64,000 bases of DNA from Penelope pileata (lineage: Eukaryota; Chordata; Aves; Galliformes; Cracidae): positions 1,492,105 through 1,556,104 of the forward strand of contig WBMW01001708.1 of assembly GCA_013396635.1 (NCBI GenBank), given 5' to 3'. The first letter of the stretch is position 1. Each line of letters starts with the position of its first letter. Below, piece after piece: positions 37,791-49,300 of the stretch. The notes under the pieces are model-generated. The model searched no databases. It was not told where the DNA came from and saw nothing but the letters and a program-made list of their open reading frames with translations. The translations under genes and the position numbers were made by a program.

Positions 37791-37840
37791 GTGGCATTGG
37801 GACAGGCTTCAGCAATGCCTTTTGCCAGAATAGGGCAGGA

Positions 37841-38112
37841 TCACAGAACCACAGAATATCCTGAATTGGAGGTCAGCCATAAGGATCATTGATTCCAACC
37901 CCTGGCTCCACACATCACCACCCCAATCCCTATGTCTGAGATCAGTGTCCAAGCACTCCCTGAGCTCTGGCAGCCAGAACCCCTCAGATCCCTTTATGTG
38001 GGGCTGCTCTTCAGTGTCTCATCTCCCAGTCTGTACATGGAGCCAGAGTCACCCTGCCTCAGGGGCAGAATCCAACACTTGTCTTGTTAACCTTCATGCA
38101 GTTGGATGGCAT
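37841..38112 (-). mobile_element. CR1 LINE 3' end fragment
   Basis: Starting at tcacagaaccacagaatatcc, it contains gattccaacccctggctcc and tcatctcccagtctgtac, and ends near gttaaccttcatgcagttgg. This is the block order of a CR1 3' end in reverse complement. It is moderately diverged and 5'-truncated. Confidence 0.82.
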
Positions 38113-39627
38113 GAATTTGCCTGGCAGGAGAGAATACACAATAATGCATAACCTTTGTATTTTCTGGGAAGAGCAAGAGTCTCCAGACAGTAGCACGCAC
38201 CACACACGTGGTGTCTGTGCTCTCAGCACGCTGTCACAGCCAGGCATGGTTTCCCCAGGGCAATGAGGAAGCAATGTAAGAGCTGGGATCACAGCTTGCT
38301 TTTGAGTGACCACTTCTGAGCTGCCAGTCTCCACTGGAGACATTATCTGTGGCAGAAGGAGTAATGAATAGTGCTCCAGTGATTTGCTTTTAGACTGGTT
38401 TATTCAGTCATGGAGCTGCTCCTGTGGTAGCATCCTTATGGGATAGGCAAGTGGACATTAAAAAGGAGAACGTTGGTGTCAGAAGTACAGATTGTTTTTG
38501 CTTGCATGCACAGTCTTCCTAATCTGTACATAAACAAAGATCTACAGAGGAAGAGAAACAAACAGTACAGCTCTGAGGGAGACCACAAAAAGCTTTGCAG
38601 GCTTTATTGTTGCAGAGAGACATGCATTGAAGATGCATCTGGGTGGGCATGAGTGGGTTTCATGGTCACGTTAGTAAAATGTACACTTCAGACTAGAGGT
38701 GAAATCCTGGCAGTGGTCAAGTCAGCGGGATTTTTGCCAGTGATTTTAATCAGAGCCAGAATTTCACCCTAGGTCTATAATCTTGTGTAATCTTCCTTTG
38801 AAGTCGCATGGATTTTTAACCAATGTCTTATATAACACCAGAACAATTAATTACCCACACAATGTTGTCTGTTTTCCCACATAACCAGAACTGAATGTTG
38901 CAAACGTCTTCTAGAAAAAAATGACTGATGTTTGTTGATGCTGTTGAATTAAATTTGTAGAGTTCAGGTTTTTTTCCTTTTTTTCCTTATTTATTTATTT
39001 ATTTTTGAAATATGGGTTTTTGGGGGGATCATCAAACTCAATTGTGTGGTTATATTCTTCTTTTACATCCCTGGTCTGACCTCATAGGTATAAAAAATGC
39101 TTTAAATAACAGGTTGGAATTAAAACTTGCAAGGATCCCTTCCCTGAATTATCCTCCGATCTTATGATCCTGTTTTGAATATTAGAAGTCTTTTAGACTC
39201 ATTTGCTGAGTAAGAAATCAATATTCTATGGAAAATTAAGATTGTGTCCTTAATGTGGATGTAATTATCAACCATAGCTCCAAGTAGAAAGTCCTGGATT
39301 GAACTGTGTGTGTGTGTATTTGGGAGCCTGTATCCAAGTATTGGCTCTACTGAAACCTGGGAAATTCCTTCTCTGTCTTACATGGAGTCACAATTTGACT
39401 CTGGCATCAGTGCAACACCTGGGAGTTTTAAGAGTGTAGATGTGTTTTGAGCATGCTGGGCTCAAAGAGAGGAGGTGGTGTGGAAACACCTTCAGTGCAA
39501 TAGCCTAATGCTTCCATCTCACAGTGAATTAGAGGCGTAGCACACAACAACTTTATTTTGGGGGCAGAACTCCCTGTGTTGTTTTGAAAGGAATCGTTTC
39601 TTTCAGAACATAAGATAATCATGAACC
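38113..39627. other. No gene recognised
   Basis: This is unique sequence between two CR1 fragments. It includes a TTTA-type simple repeat at 38985-39006 and a short GT run at 39306-39318. Nothing coding or structural was recognised. Confidence 0.45.
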
Positions 39628-39766
39628 CTTGGGGGTTTTCAAGATGAGACTGGCCAAAGTCCTGTGCAGCCTGGTCTGAGTTCGTTGTTGACCCTGCTTT
39701 GAGCAAGATGTAGGACTAGGGACCCTCAAGTTCCTTCCACTCTGAATTATTCTGTGATCTTGAATC
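39628..39766 (+). mobile_element. CR1 LINE 3' end fragment, plus strand
   Basis: The order tttcaagatgagactggcc, gtgcagcctggtctgag, gttgaccctgctttgagca, then ttccttccactctgaattat and tctgtgatct matches the final part of CR1 in the forward orientation. It is the only CR1 copy in the window on this strand. It is short and strongly 5'-truncated. Confidence 0.82.
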
Positions 39767-42700
39767 ACACTCAGTTCTCCTCAAATAAGCTTTAGTAGAT
39801 CCTTATCAAACAAAGATGATAATGGTAAGTTATGAGGTGGTAGTACATGATACAGATAGTCATTCTAGCGAAGATCATTTTTAACTCTTGTGCTCGTGAA
39901 GGACTGAAAGCTGGATTTTTGCATTCCATTTAAATTCTTCATCAAATGTTCTACATGTAATTAATGTATTTGAGACTTAGGTACCTGTTGCAATCAGGTC
40001 TGCAGATCACTGGCAGAAGGGATACAGCAATTCTAACACAAGTGCTTGGGATGAATGGGGAAATTATGGTACGGTGTTGGTTGGCCTCTGCACAAATCAA
40101 ACTGAGGGAAGAATGGCCTTTCAGGGATTATGAATCTTTGCTGCTGTTTGCATTTAAGTAAAACCCTGCTCTGCTTGATGCTAAGCCCTCTGTGGACATG
40201 CAGTAGAAGAAAAATTTTGCTCTACGGAGCTTATACTGTTTATGGTAAAAGCTGAGAAAGGGCTTCAGAGAAACAAACAATGGAGAAATTTTTTACTAAA
40301 AATCAGAAAGCATGTCAGCAATGGAAGGGCCAATTCAGCATCCCATTCACTTGATCATGTGGTCATTCAGGATTTAGGAGTTCTGATGCAATCTACATCT
40401 GGGAAGATGTTATGTTCTCTGACAATAAAATCTTAATTGGAGGAGTAAAATCAGCGTTGTTCTGTATAGGTTTATATCCACATGCTTATATCTACATATT
40501 TAAAAATAGTTAAGGAAAATTTTCTGGCTATATTCGTTCATCTATATTGTCAGTTTAATGAGGTGCCTTTTTCAGCCTTATGCTTAGGTATTTTGGGTGC
40601 TGTTAAAAATACTTGGCTGGCAGCTCCTGTTTCTTTGTGGCTTCTTCATCTGTGTAAATCTTTATTTAACCATTTTTTAACATTGACTTTCCTTTCAATT
40701 TTTCCCTTCTTAAAAGAAAAACCTCTGCCTTTACAGATCAGTCAGGTTTGAATGAACGTGCACGTCCTTTACTCTAGGTATGGAGCACATCTTTTTGAAG
40801 CTGAGTTTTCTTTGGTGAGGGTTAACTTTATAATGCTTTAAGGTGGCTGTTCCAGCCTGGGAATTGTTTCAAGTGGCAGATTAAGAGGTTTATGGAGAGG
40901 TTTGTCTAAAGCACTTAGGAATGTGGGCTTTGCAATAGAAGGTGAAATAATTTGTCATTTAAGTCTGGTAACCTGCCTCCAGCAGTTGTCAGTCTCTAAT
41001 ACTGTGGTGGAAATTTGTTCTCTTTTCTCAGCCTCCCTTGTGCAACTGAGCTGGTTCCTTGTGGAGTGCATCATGGCATGACTGTGGGAAAACATAGCCT
41101 GTGTTCTACAAGAATAATTAAGCTCCTTATGCTGCAAATCTGGCTCATATTTTTAAAATTTAGAATTTGGTACAAAAAGTTTCAGGCTGTAAGTACTCTG
41201 GTTTTTGTTCTCCAAATACATGAGACAGAAAGCTTTGTTCTCTGATTTCTCTGAAGTATTGTGTTTTCTACAAAATTAAATGCAGTGCAAAGCAAAGGAA
41301 GGAGTTAGGCTTGATGATGCCCCAGGAGCTACTGTAAGAAAATAGATGGTAAACAAGAAAAGTCCAGAATTAGAAATTAATGGACTAAAGTTTGTTTGGT
41401 GGAATTCAGACCCCATTTCTAAGCAGAGCAATGAGGACCATGCTACTCACTACCACTTTCTGTCTTCCATCGTTGGTGATGAGAGGCAAAAAATGCATCT
41501 GGGGAGTATCTGCTATTTGAGGAGTATTTGGGGCTAAAGGAATCATGTTCTGCTTTTCTGGCTGCTGTTCTCCTGCTCCCCAAGCTGTCACAACACCAGG
41601 CCTTTCTTGTCATCATCCCAAGGAATGGTTTCTCCAGTCTGAGATGGAAAGATGGACATATGCGAGAGTGTTGTCTCTGTCTAGTTCCTGAACTCCACCT
41701 AAGCGGGGAAATTTTGCTTTCTGCTTTTTTTCCTCATCCCTTCTTTGTTTCGTTTTCAGAGAGCGTGTGCTGTGGTTAGTTGTGTTTCATTTCTTTTGCC
41801 TTAAGACTCAGAACCTGGAGGAAATCCTTAAACAGCCCAACTTTGCTCTAAATTGGATGTGTTACTGTGTGGCTGATTAGGCATGGTACCATGCCAGTGT
41901 TCCTCCAGCTAAAGGCAGCTTTGCCTGTGTTGTCTGCTGTTTCAACAGTTGCCTGTATTGAAACGAAAGCTTTACAGTTTGGGATGCCTTTCGTTCTCTT
42001 TCCTTGTTTCTGCACCCACAGTAAAACATTTTTTTAAAATAGTGTTTATTGCTTTGAAACTAATCAGACCAACATTTCTTTGCATTGAAAGTCCAAAATT
42101 TGCTTAATTATTAAATGTTATGCTGTGACAGGGTCAGAGTTCACCCTTGCACTCTCAGCATCTATTTATTGTAGGAATGCTATCTCAGCAAGCCCGCTGT
42201 GGAGGAGCAGGGCTTACATTTGTTTCAGCTCTGTGCTATCCAGCCAGCACCAGTGCTGTGTGCTTCTGTCTCAGGAAGAAAACTCCAGAAGCAGCAAAGC
42301 AAACAAGTGCAGTGTTGTGACAGTGCAGTGACAACCAGTTCACCTCTCCCAGCCCCCGTCTTCACCTTCTCATGGTTATGGAGCGGCTGCAGAAGGGTGT
42401 GTTGACGTAGGAGCATTAAGGAATTAAGACACGTTTTTCTCTTGAAGCTGTGATTGACTTTATGAGAAGGCTTTGTACTGCGTTCTCACCACCAGTGAAA
42501 TGGAACGTGCTTAGGTATTTTGCAAGAATGCTGAGATGAAGCTAAAGTGTTTGGTGAGTGGCTTCCCTGGGATTTTAGCCTGGTTGGGGCATTTTGCAAT
42601 GCAAACACAATTAAAAAAAAGACCCGATGAGAAGAGCTACTTGACCTGTTTGTTAGTTAAACTTTGTACTTTCTCTAGTGCTCCCTTTCACAAAAGTGAT

Positions 42701-44434
42701 CCCTTGTTTTTGCTGAAGGGGAGGTGCACGGTTTCTGCCAAAATAAGTGTTTCTTGAACCAAAGAATGGAGAGGACTGCAGAGGAGGACTTGGGAGACAA
42801 ACAGGTTTGACAGTGAAGCGTCCTTGCCCGTTCACCTTGGGAGTGGAGGACTGGCTAAACCTTACTGTGTGCTGATCTTGGTTAAAGGTCTGGGTGCACA
42901 GGGAAAATTAATGGAGAAACAGGGAAAATTAATCAATAACAATAGATATCAGTATCCCTGTATTCATTTACTTCAGGGGTTATTTTCTACGATAATTATT
43001 GCGAACTATAGACTTTGCATTTGATCCTGTTCACGGGAAACTGTTGTCTAGAGCGACTTATCTGAACATGTAAGTGCAGAATGAAAGGGAAAAGAGTAAT
43101 TACAAATGTTGTGATTGCAAGAATGTGTTGAAGATGATAGGCACTTAAGACCAGGACTACTCTAACATATATTCTTCTTTCCATTTGCAAGGTGTGGTGA
43201 AGGGAGCCAGGTCTGATGTTAAAAAACCTGTATTTAATTCCTGTTGTGGATCATCAGCCAGCTCATAATTATGTTGTCTGTTGTGAGAGAAAACAGTTGA
43301 AAGGAATGGATTCAGCCGTTATGAAATCAAAGGCAAGGTCTTAAGCCACATCTCCATGTGACACCCTTTTTAGAAGTGTTGACCCATTCAAGACCTCAGG
43401 CAATTGTTCAGTCCAACCTCTTGCACTTAGGCTGGATGAGTGTAGCTCGTGGATGGCTGATATGTCACATGGAGCCAGCAGGACTGAGGAAAAGAGGGAA
43501 CGCCTGCACACACACAGATCTTTGTCCTGATCCTGCACCAAGACAAATCCTTCAGGATGAGGAGCAGCCTCTGCTGAGGCCAGGTGGGCAAAGGAGGTGA
43601 CCCCACAACATCACTCATCCCAGACCTGGGAACCACCCCTTCATGTGGAAGCGGAGCATGTGGGATGTTGCAAATCTCAGAGCCACCCACCTCTAGCTAA
43701 ACCACTTCTGGTAGAATTTCTTACTTCTCTTCCACCTTCCAAAGCAGCAAGTTCTGCAGCACTGCTCAGAAGTTTCTTAAACTTTGTCACTATTTTGACA
43801 GAAAGTTATCCCTAGTGCCCAACGTAAATCTTCTTTCCTGCAAATAAAGTTGATTTATTTTTGTTCTTGGCTCAGTGGCCATGGAGACCATTTCACATTC
43901 TTATGACAACCACAAACATGTTCTTTCTTGTGTTCTCTTTCCTAGTCAACACACAGACCAGAGCTGATAAATGTCTTATTGTTCTCTGGACTGTTCGTTT
44001 TTGGGGCATTATGTTTTGAAAAACCTCTGGGCAGGAGTCTCACCAGAGTCTCACATTTTTTTTTTGCAGCAGCAGTTTCATGTCACTGACTTATTCTCAA
44101 GTAGTTATCCATTCTAGCAGCCCTGCTATAATAGCTGGCTGTTCTCTGCTTCATATCTTGGCATTTCCTTCCTCTTTTCTGTAGAACTTTATAACATTTC
44201 ATTTCATAGATGAGGATTATTTCACCAATTTGCAAGATTACTCTTGCTATCCCCAAGAAAGCCCAGAAACCTCATGTAATGGTAATGAAAATACTTCATA
44301 ATTATTATGCAGCGTATTGTCTAATCTATTATCCAGGTAATAAATTGAAACACTCCCTACAACGAAGCCAACAGTAATGCCATGCAGAAATCTTCCAGTC
44401 TTAGTGACAGACCATCACTAGTTACTAGTCCTAA

Positions 44435-44500
44435 TCCTCCTCCTTTTCCTCCTCCTTCTCCTTCTCTTCCTTTCTTCCTCCTCCTCCTCTCCTCTCCTCT
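44435..44500. repeat. Polypyrimidine/polypurine tract (66 nt)
   Basis: This is an uninterrupted run of C and T, rich in CTCCT units, on the plus strand. Tracts of this kind can form triplex (H-DNA) structures and are often length-variable. It has no adjacent acceptor-exon arrangement beyond a gcag at 44501-44504. Confidence 0.9.
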
Positions 44501-45313
44501 GCAGTAACTCATGGATCCCCCAAAAGAGCCTTGAATTATAGAACAGGGTCGTGCCTCTTGCTCTGTAGTTCCCTCGTTTCAGTGATGAAAAGTACCAGAC
44601 AGAGAAAGAAATCTCAGTGCAGTCACGTTTGTTATATACATGTATACATATATGAAAATACATATTTTTGAGTGCATTTGATTACTGCCTGTGTATAGAT
44701 AGAGAAAAAGAGTTAGAGATTCCCTCTGCAGATCCTGTAGTCACACTGCTGACAGTTTAGCTATTACCTGAGAGAGGTGGAAAGTGCTTCTCATGCTGGC
44801 AGGTCAGAGAGCAAAGGATCATTGCCTTTGACTACAGGCATGTTTGAGAAGCATTTTGACAAATTCTTTTCTCTGTCTGTGCATTAAAATGACCAAGCTT
44901 TGCATTATTGCACATTTAAGACTGTTTTATCATGTTCATACACCTCTAGAAATATTTTCTAATTTATATCTTCTCTGACATCACGCAGCATCTGCATGTA
45001 AACTCTGTTTTTTTAACTAGATTTATTTATTTTTCTCCTGGTGTAATATGCATATGCCATTTATAAATTTCCACTGGCTCCAGGTAAACAGAGGAAGGAT
45101 CTTGAAAAGATGGCCTTGTCTGTTGGTTTGTGATCTGAAGGGTCTGGAATGTGGAAATAGAACTGGAGAGTGTGGCCCACAGTGGCTCTGGTGGGGGGTG
45201 GAAAGGAGAGCAGCGGTGTATCTAGCAGGCAAAGTGAGTTTTGCAGACCCAAAGTGCCACAGTAAGTCCTGCCCTGGGTTGATTCTGGCTATTTTTGGTT
45301 TAAAAAAAAAAAA

Positions 45314-45341
45314 NNNNNNNNNNNNNNNNNNNNNNNNNNNN
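45314..45341. other. Assembly gap (28 N) inside a poly-A tract
   Basis: Twelve or more A residues precede the Ns and nine follow. The true sequence is probably a long homopolymer or an A-rich low-complexity tract that could not be resolved. Confidence 1.
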
Positions 45342-45654
45342 AAAAAAAAAGAGCACAATGTCTGCCTGTTAGTTTGAAGAATGCTAGTTTAGTTCTATGT
45401 GTTTGTGTGTGTGTGAGATATGACATGCTGAGCTGTCCTTCTGAAGGTGGACTTCTGCTGCTTTAGAGGAAAGATGCCATTCCCCAAAATCTGGTGTGTT
45501 TTGCCATGTTGAGAAAGAAAATAAAGATATCTTCATAAAGTGCATCTTCATCCCTCTGAGCAGTTCTTCACTGTATTATGAGCTTTGCGTATTGTTTTGT
45601 CTGAACTCCTTTACTCTACAACAATGCCTAGTCCTCACGTTCCCAATTATCCAG

Positions 45655-45759
45655 GTGTTACCATTCTTGAAGCCACCCACCCTCCTCACAGAGGCAGCTC
45701 TGTCAACAGTGCTGAATACAGATTTCCATTTGTCTAAGAACTATCACCGCAAAAAGAAA
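45655..45759 (+). other. Candidate internal exon (35 codons), phase 0/0
   Basis: A fair acceptor (acgttcccaattatccag) ends at 45654 and a donor (AAGAAA followed by GTGAGT) begins at 45760. The 105-nt interval is open in phase 0, begins VLPFLKPPTLLTEAAL and ends NYHRKKK. Both ends are phase 0, so it could be spliced after the exon ending at 10925 without a frame change. The protein stretch is not recognised. An open 35-codon frame is not rare, so this remains a guess. Confidence 0.25.
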
Positions 45760-46095
45760 GTGAGTAGGAACAGCCTTCTTTGGGAGGCAGCATCAGAGCA
45801 GGCAGTGAGGAAGCTGTTGAAGTGGAACGAAGCAGTAATCCTGATGTTGACTGGTTTAAGGCTCTAATCGCTTTCCCTTGCACATGAGTCTCACATCTGT
45901 TGTTAACTTTAATGAGCCTTATGTGCCAAGCCTGCAAGAAGAAAGGCTCCTTAATTTGTCTCGCTGCTGAACTGTTTCATTGGAAAGTATCCTCATGTCT
46001 TTCAGTTGAAACGTTAGCTGACAGCACCGGCACAGGGACAGACCTAGCAACAAGGAATTTGCCACAGATCCAATAGCTGCGGTGAGAAACAGAAA

Positions 46096-46200
46096 CACAG
46101 AATCACAATATCCCAAGTTGGAAGGGACCCATGAGGATCATCGAATCCAACTCCTGGCTCCACTCAGGACCACCCAAAATCAAACCATATTTCCAAAAGA
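46096..46200 (-). mobile_element. CR1 LINE 3' end fragment (short)
   Basis: The sequence cacagaatcacaatatccc, gttggaagggaccc, gaatccaactcctggctcc and aaaatcaaaccatattt follows the reverse complement of the CR1 3' end for only about 105 bp. Confidence 0.82.
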
Positions 46201-46260
46201 CGAGTGGGCTGGTGCAGGACTGAGGATCAAAACCCATCAGCTCCTGCCTGCTCCCTCAGT

Positions 46261-46396
46261 GGCTCTGGGTAGATCCCTGATGCACTCTATTTCCTTTTCT
46301 TCATTCCTAAAAAGGAGGATAACTTGTCCTTACCTCTTTAATAGAGCTATTATGAAGATGAATTGGAACATGTTCGTAAAACTCTTTAGGCATGAG
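46261..46396 (+). mobile_element. Probable MIR SINE remnant
   Basis: The order of blocks resembles MIR: ggctctgggtagatccctga (position of the MIR 'ccttgggcaag' block), tttccttttcttc (the 'cagtttcctcatc' block), aaaaaggaggataa, ttacctctttaatagagct, and attatgaagatgaattggaac followed by aactctttaggc. It is heavily decayed, as expected for an amniote-wide SINE in a bird. It sits about 60 bp from a CR1 fragment. Confidence 0.5.
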
Positions 46397-49300
46397 AAGT
46401 TTTATTTGCACATTATTATTATTGTAACTCCCCTCCTTATTAACTTGATGAGCATTTCTCTGACATTAAGCTTTAGCCTGCAAGTATGTTACACGATTCC
46501 ATAAAAATGAATACCAGGTGAACAGCTTCACCAAATATTTGCAGTGAATTAATGAGTATATTTATAGTGACACTCTTGTAAACCCAGAGTAATTGAAGAT
46601 CAACCACAAATCAGTTGCAGCCTGGAAAATCCTGATTTGTGACTACTTTCTGCCTTCATAACATTTTTAATTTGTTGCATTTCTTTTTTCATGCTAATCT
46701 GCGCTGTGTGTTGCAAAAGCCACTTGTGCCTTTTTGGCAGAACGGGAATAGGAGCTGACCTGTCACTTTTGGCAGCAGTGAATGCCTTGCCCCTTGCAGA
46801 GCCGTCCACTTTTATGTTTCCCTGGCAGCCAGCAGCTCAGCCAGGCCACTTTGCTGCAGAGCTTTTCTGGGGGAGATTCCTTACTTAGTTTCAAACTTCT
46901 GAATAGCATTATGGCTTCAGAATTTCTTTCTGCTCCCAGCACCGGGGGGTTGGCTGCTGGGCTGTCTTGCCTTCAGAATTTGGATGTTTTGTCTTGAAGG
47001 TGGCATTATTTTGGAACCGCTCAAGAATGTTGCAACCATGTAGGACAGGCAACAAGAACTGAATTACCATATTAAGGTGTTGAGGTACTTGAGTAAAGTA
47101 GAATGTTTTTTCCTGGAATCACTTATGGTTGCTCTAATTGATCTAAATATTTCTTTATTTTTATGTAATAAGATACTGCTTACAGTTAAAAGTACTCATG
47201 GATCTCAGCAGGGAAGCATGGCCTGTGGAGATTGCTGTGGCTGGCAGTACAGTGCAGGTGCTTCACTGCTCGTAGTGTTAATTTATGGTATTTGTTAACA
47301 AACACTACGTGGGAGCCACTAGGCACTGAGAGGTCTATGGATTAGTTTGGGCTAGCTTGGCTTTTTCATTAAGCAAAGTTCAAGAGCTTTGTCATCTGGG
47401 ATAACATGAATTTGTGCTCTCTAAACTAACCCAGCACTCTTTCAACTGAAACTACGGTTGCTGTGAGCTGTGTTGGTGATAGCCATTTGGCAAAAAAAAA
47501 AAAGTTTTGTTTTACACTAATTATAGAGCTCTGAGATCTTCTCAGTGAAAAACATTGAATTATATGCGAATTGTCTATCATGGTTTCCTTTTCCTGTACT
47601 CTGGCTAAATTCCTGCTCCCCACGTTGTTCTGCTATTTGCCAATCACTTGCCTTCCTTTGCCATTACTCTTTGACTCTCATGATATCTCTGTGCGTCTTT
47701 TTCAATCGTCTGCTTTCCAGGGAGGCTTCACCTCCCTCCTCTTTGTCTGGCATCAGCAAAGGATGCACAGAGGAAAGATCTTTTTTTACCTCAATCCACG
47801 TGTTGGGGAGTACCCTGATCACAAGAGATGACAGTAGCAATTTTGGGGTATGTCCTGGCTGAGCACTGTATCCCCAGATCAGGATATGCAGAATAACCCA
47901 AAACTTAAAATAGTTTTCTCTTGTAGTTGTGTGAGTATGGATGAACTATGGTTCTTTCTTGTCGAAGATGTTCAGCTTCTTCTTGTCTGAAACACATGAT
48001 TTGTTCTAGCTTTGAGTAGATCACAAACATTAAATACCTCAAGTATTTTCCACAATTAATGCCAGGGATGGCAAAGACACAGTTGGGTACTGTCTGCCAG
48101 AACATTTCACCTGCCCCTGTTGCCTTTTCAAAGGGCTTCTTCAGTGCGGATGCATGTCAGATCACCTGAGTGTGGGAAGGTCATCTCAGTGCTCAGCACA
48201 TGAGCACATGTCTGATCACATGAAGAACTGCACTCACACATGCTGCTTGGTGTGATGGGGCTGCCCAGGCATGGTCAGCAGACCAACAGGTGACCCAGAG
48301 AGGGACAGCCACCCATCAGTGGCTCTGCGGAGGTCCACATAGCCCATCCTGACTGAAAAGGATATAGTGTATCTTTGCAGGGAGAGAACTGAAGCTTCTG
48401 TTCCATTTCATGATTAGTCTCCTCCTAGGATCTTTTGTTTTTTGCCGAAGCATTCTGGTGAGCAATAAATCATATGCATTTTTTTTTTTTTTTAAGCTGA
48501 CAGCTGATTTCCTTCCTCTTTCTCTTTGAAGATCTCAGCTCTTCTTTTGTAGTTGTTTGTTGAATTGTTGGCCCAAGGTCTGGTAGAGTTTTCAAACCTT
48601 TGCAGCTCGGTGGAAACACGAAGTGTTATAAGATCTCAGGAACTGCGAACTCTTGCCAGAAAATAAACAGTTGGAACAGAAGTACAAAGAGCAACATTTT
48701 CTTTATTCTTTTGCACACGTATTGGGGATGGCCAAACATCTACATCAGGTTTGAGGCATGAAGTGCTTGATCTTGTGTTTGAGATTTCAAACAAAAAGTA
48801 TTCACAGTTAACACGCTGTGAAACATGTATGTGTTTTGTTGTTGTTCTGTGTTGCCAGTTTTTCTCTTCCAAGAACTTTTTATGGTACTTTGAGCTTCCT
48901 CTTTGCTCTTCACAAGTTACATACAGTTTGCATTGAATCTGAATTTCCCAAGCACACAGAATCAGGAGGCAGTGAAATAGACCAGACTGGCCTTTCTCTC
49001 AGTGGGAGAGCTTGCCTTGCTGTTGACTTCCAAAAATAATTAGTTTGACCATATTTGGTTTTGGTGGTTGGGAAAACCAGTATTGGGGTTGCTTGAATTG
49101 GCAGAGGTACCTGTCAGCAAAGAACATGCTATTTATTGTGTATGCATGATGCTGTTTTAATGGCTACTATGAATCAAAGAGGATTTGTATTTATTTCCTT
49201 AGGTGTTTTTGACTATTCTAGCCCAAATTAATGCATGAAGACTTTATAAAAGCATACCCAACTAAGAAGTGTTGAAAGAATATTGGTAAGGTTACAAAGT

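Larger units (their letters stand above)
27285..37840. other. Presumed intron or intergenic DNA; nothing coding recognised
   Basis: This is unique AT-rich DNA with short overlapping open frames on both strands. It contains a probable old CR1 remnant (30170-30560), an 11-bp direct repeat (30405-30430) and a 16-bp tandem duplication (34346-34376). No tRNA, rRNA or known gene fragment was seen. The possible SINE remnant at 37660-37790 is listed separately. Confidence 0.45.
39767..46095. other. Intronic or intergenic DNA with one exon-like segment
   Basis: This AT-rich block contains a 66-nt pyrimidine tract (44435-44500), a near-tandem repeat at 42898-42934 (a 21-bp unit repeated about 1.7 times), a gap inside poly-A (45314-45341) and the exon-like segment 45655-45759. 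Other open frames overlap on both strands and look random. Confidence 0.45.

Noticed and set aside
45496..45867. 123-codon plus-strand frame read as one gene
   Set aside because: The upstream part looks random. Only the sub-segment 45655-45759 has splice signals and is kept as a weak exon candidate.
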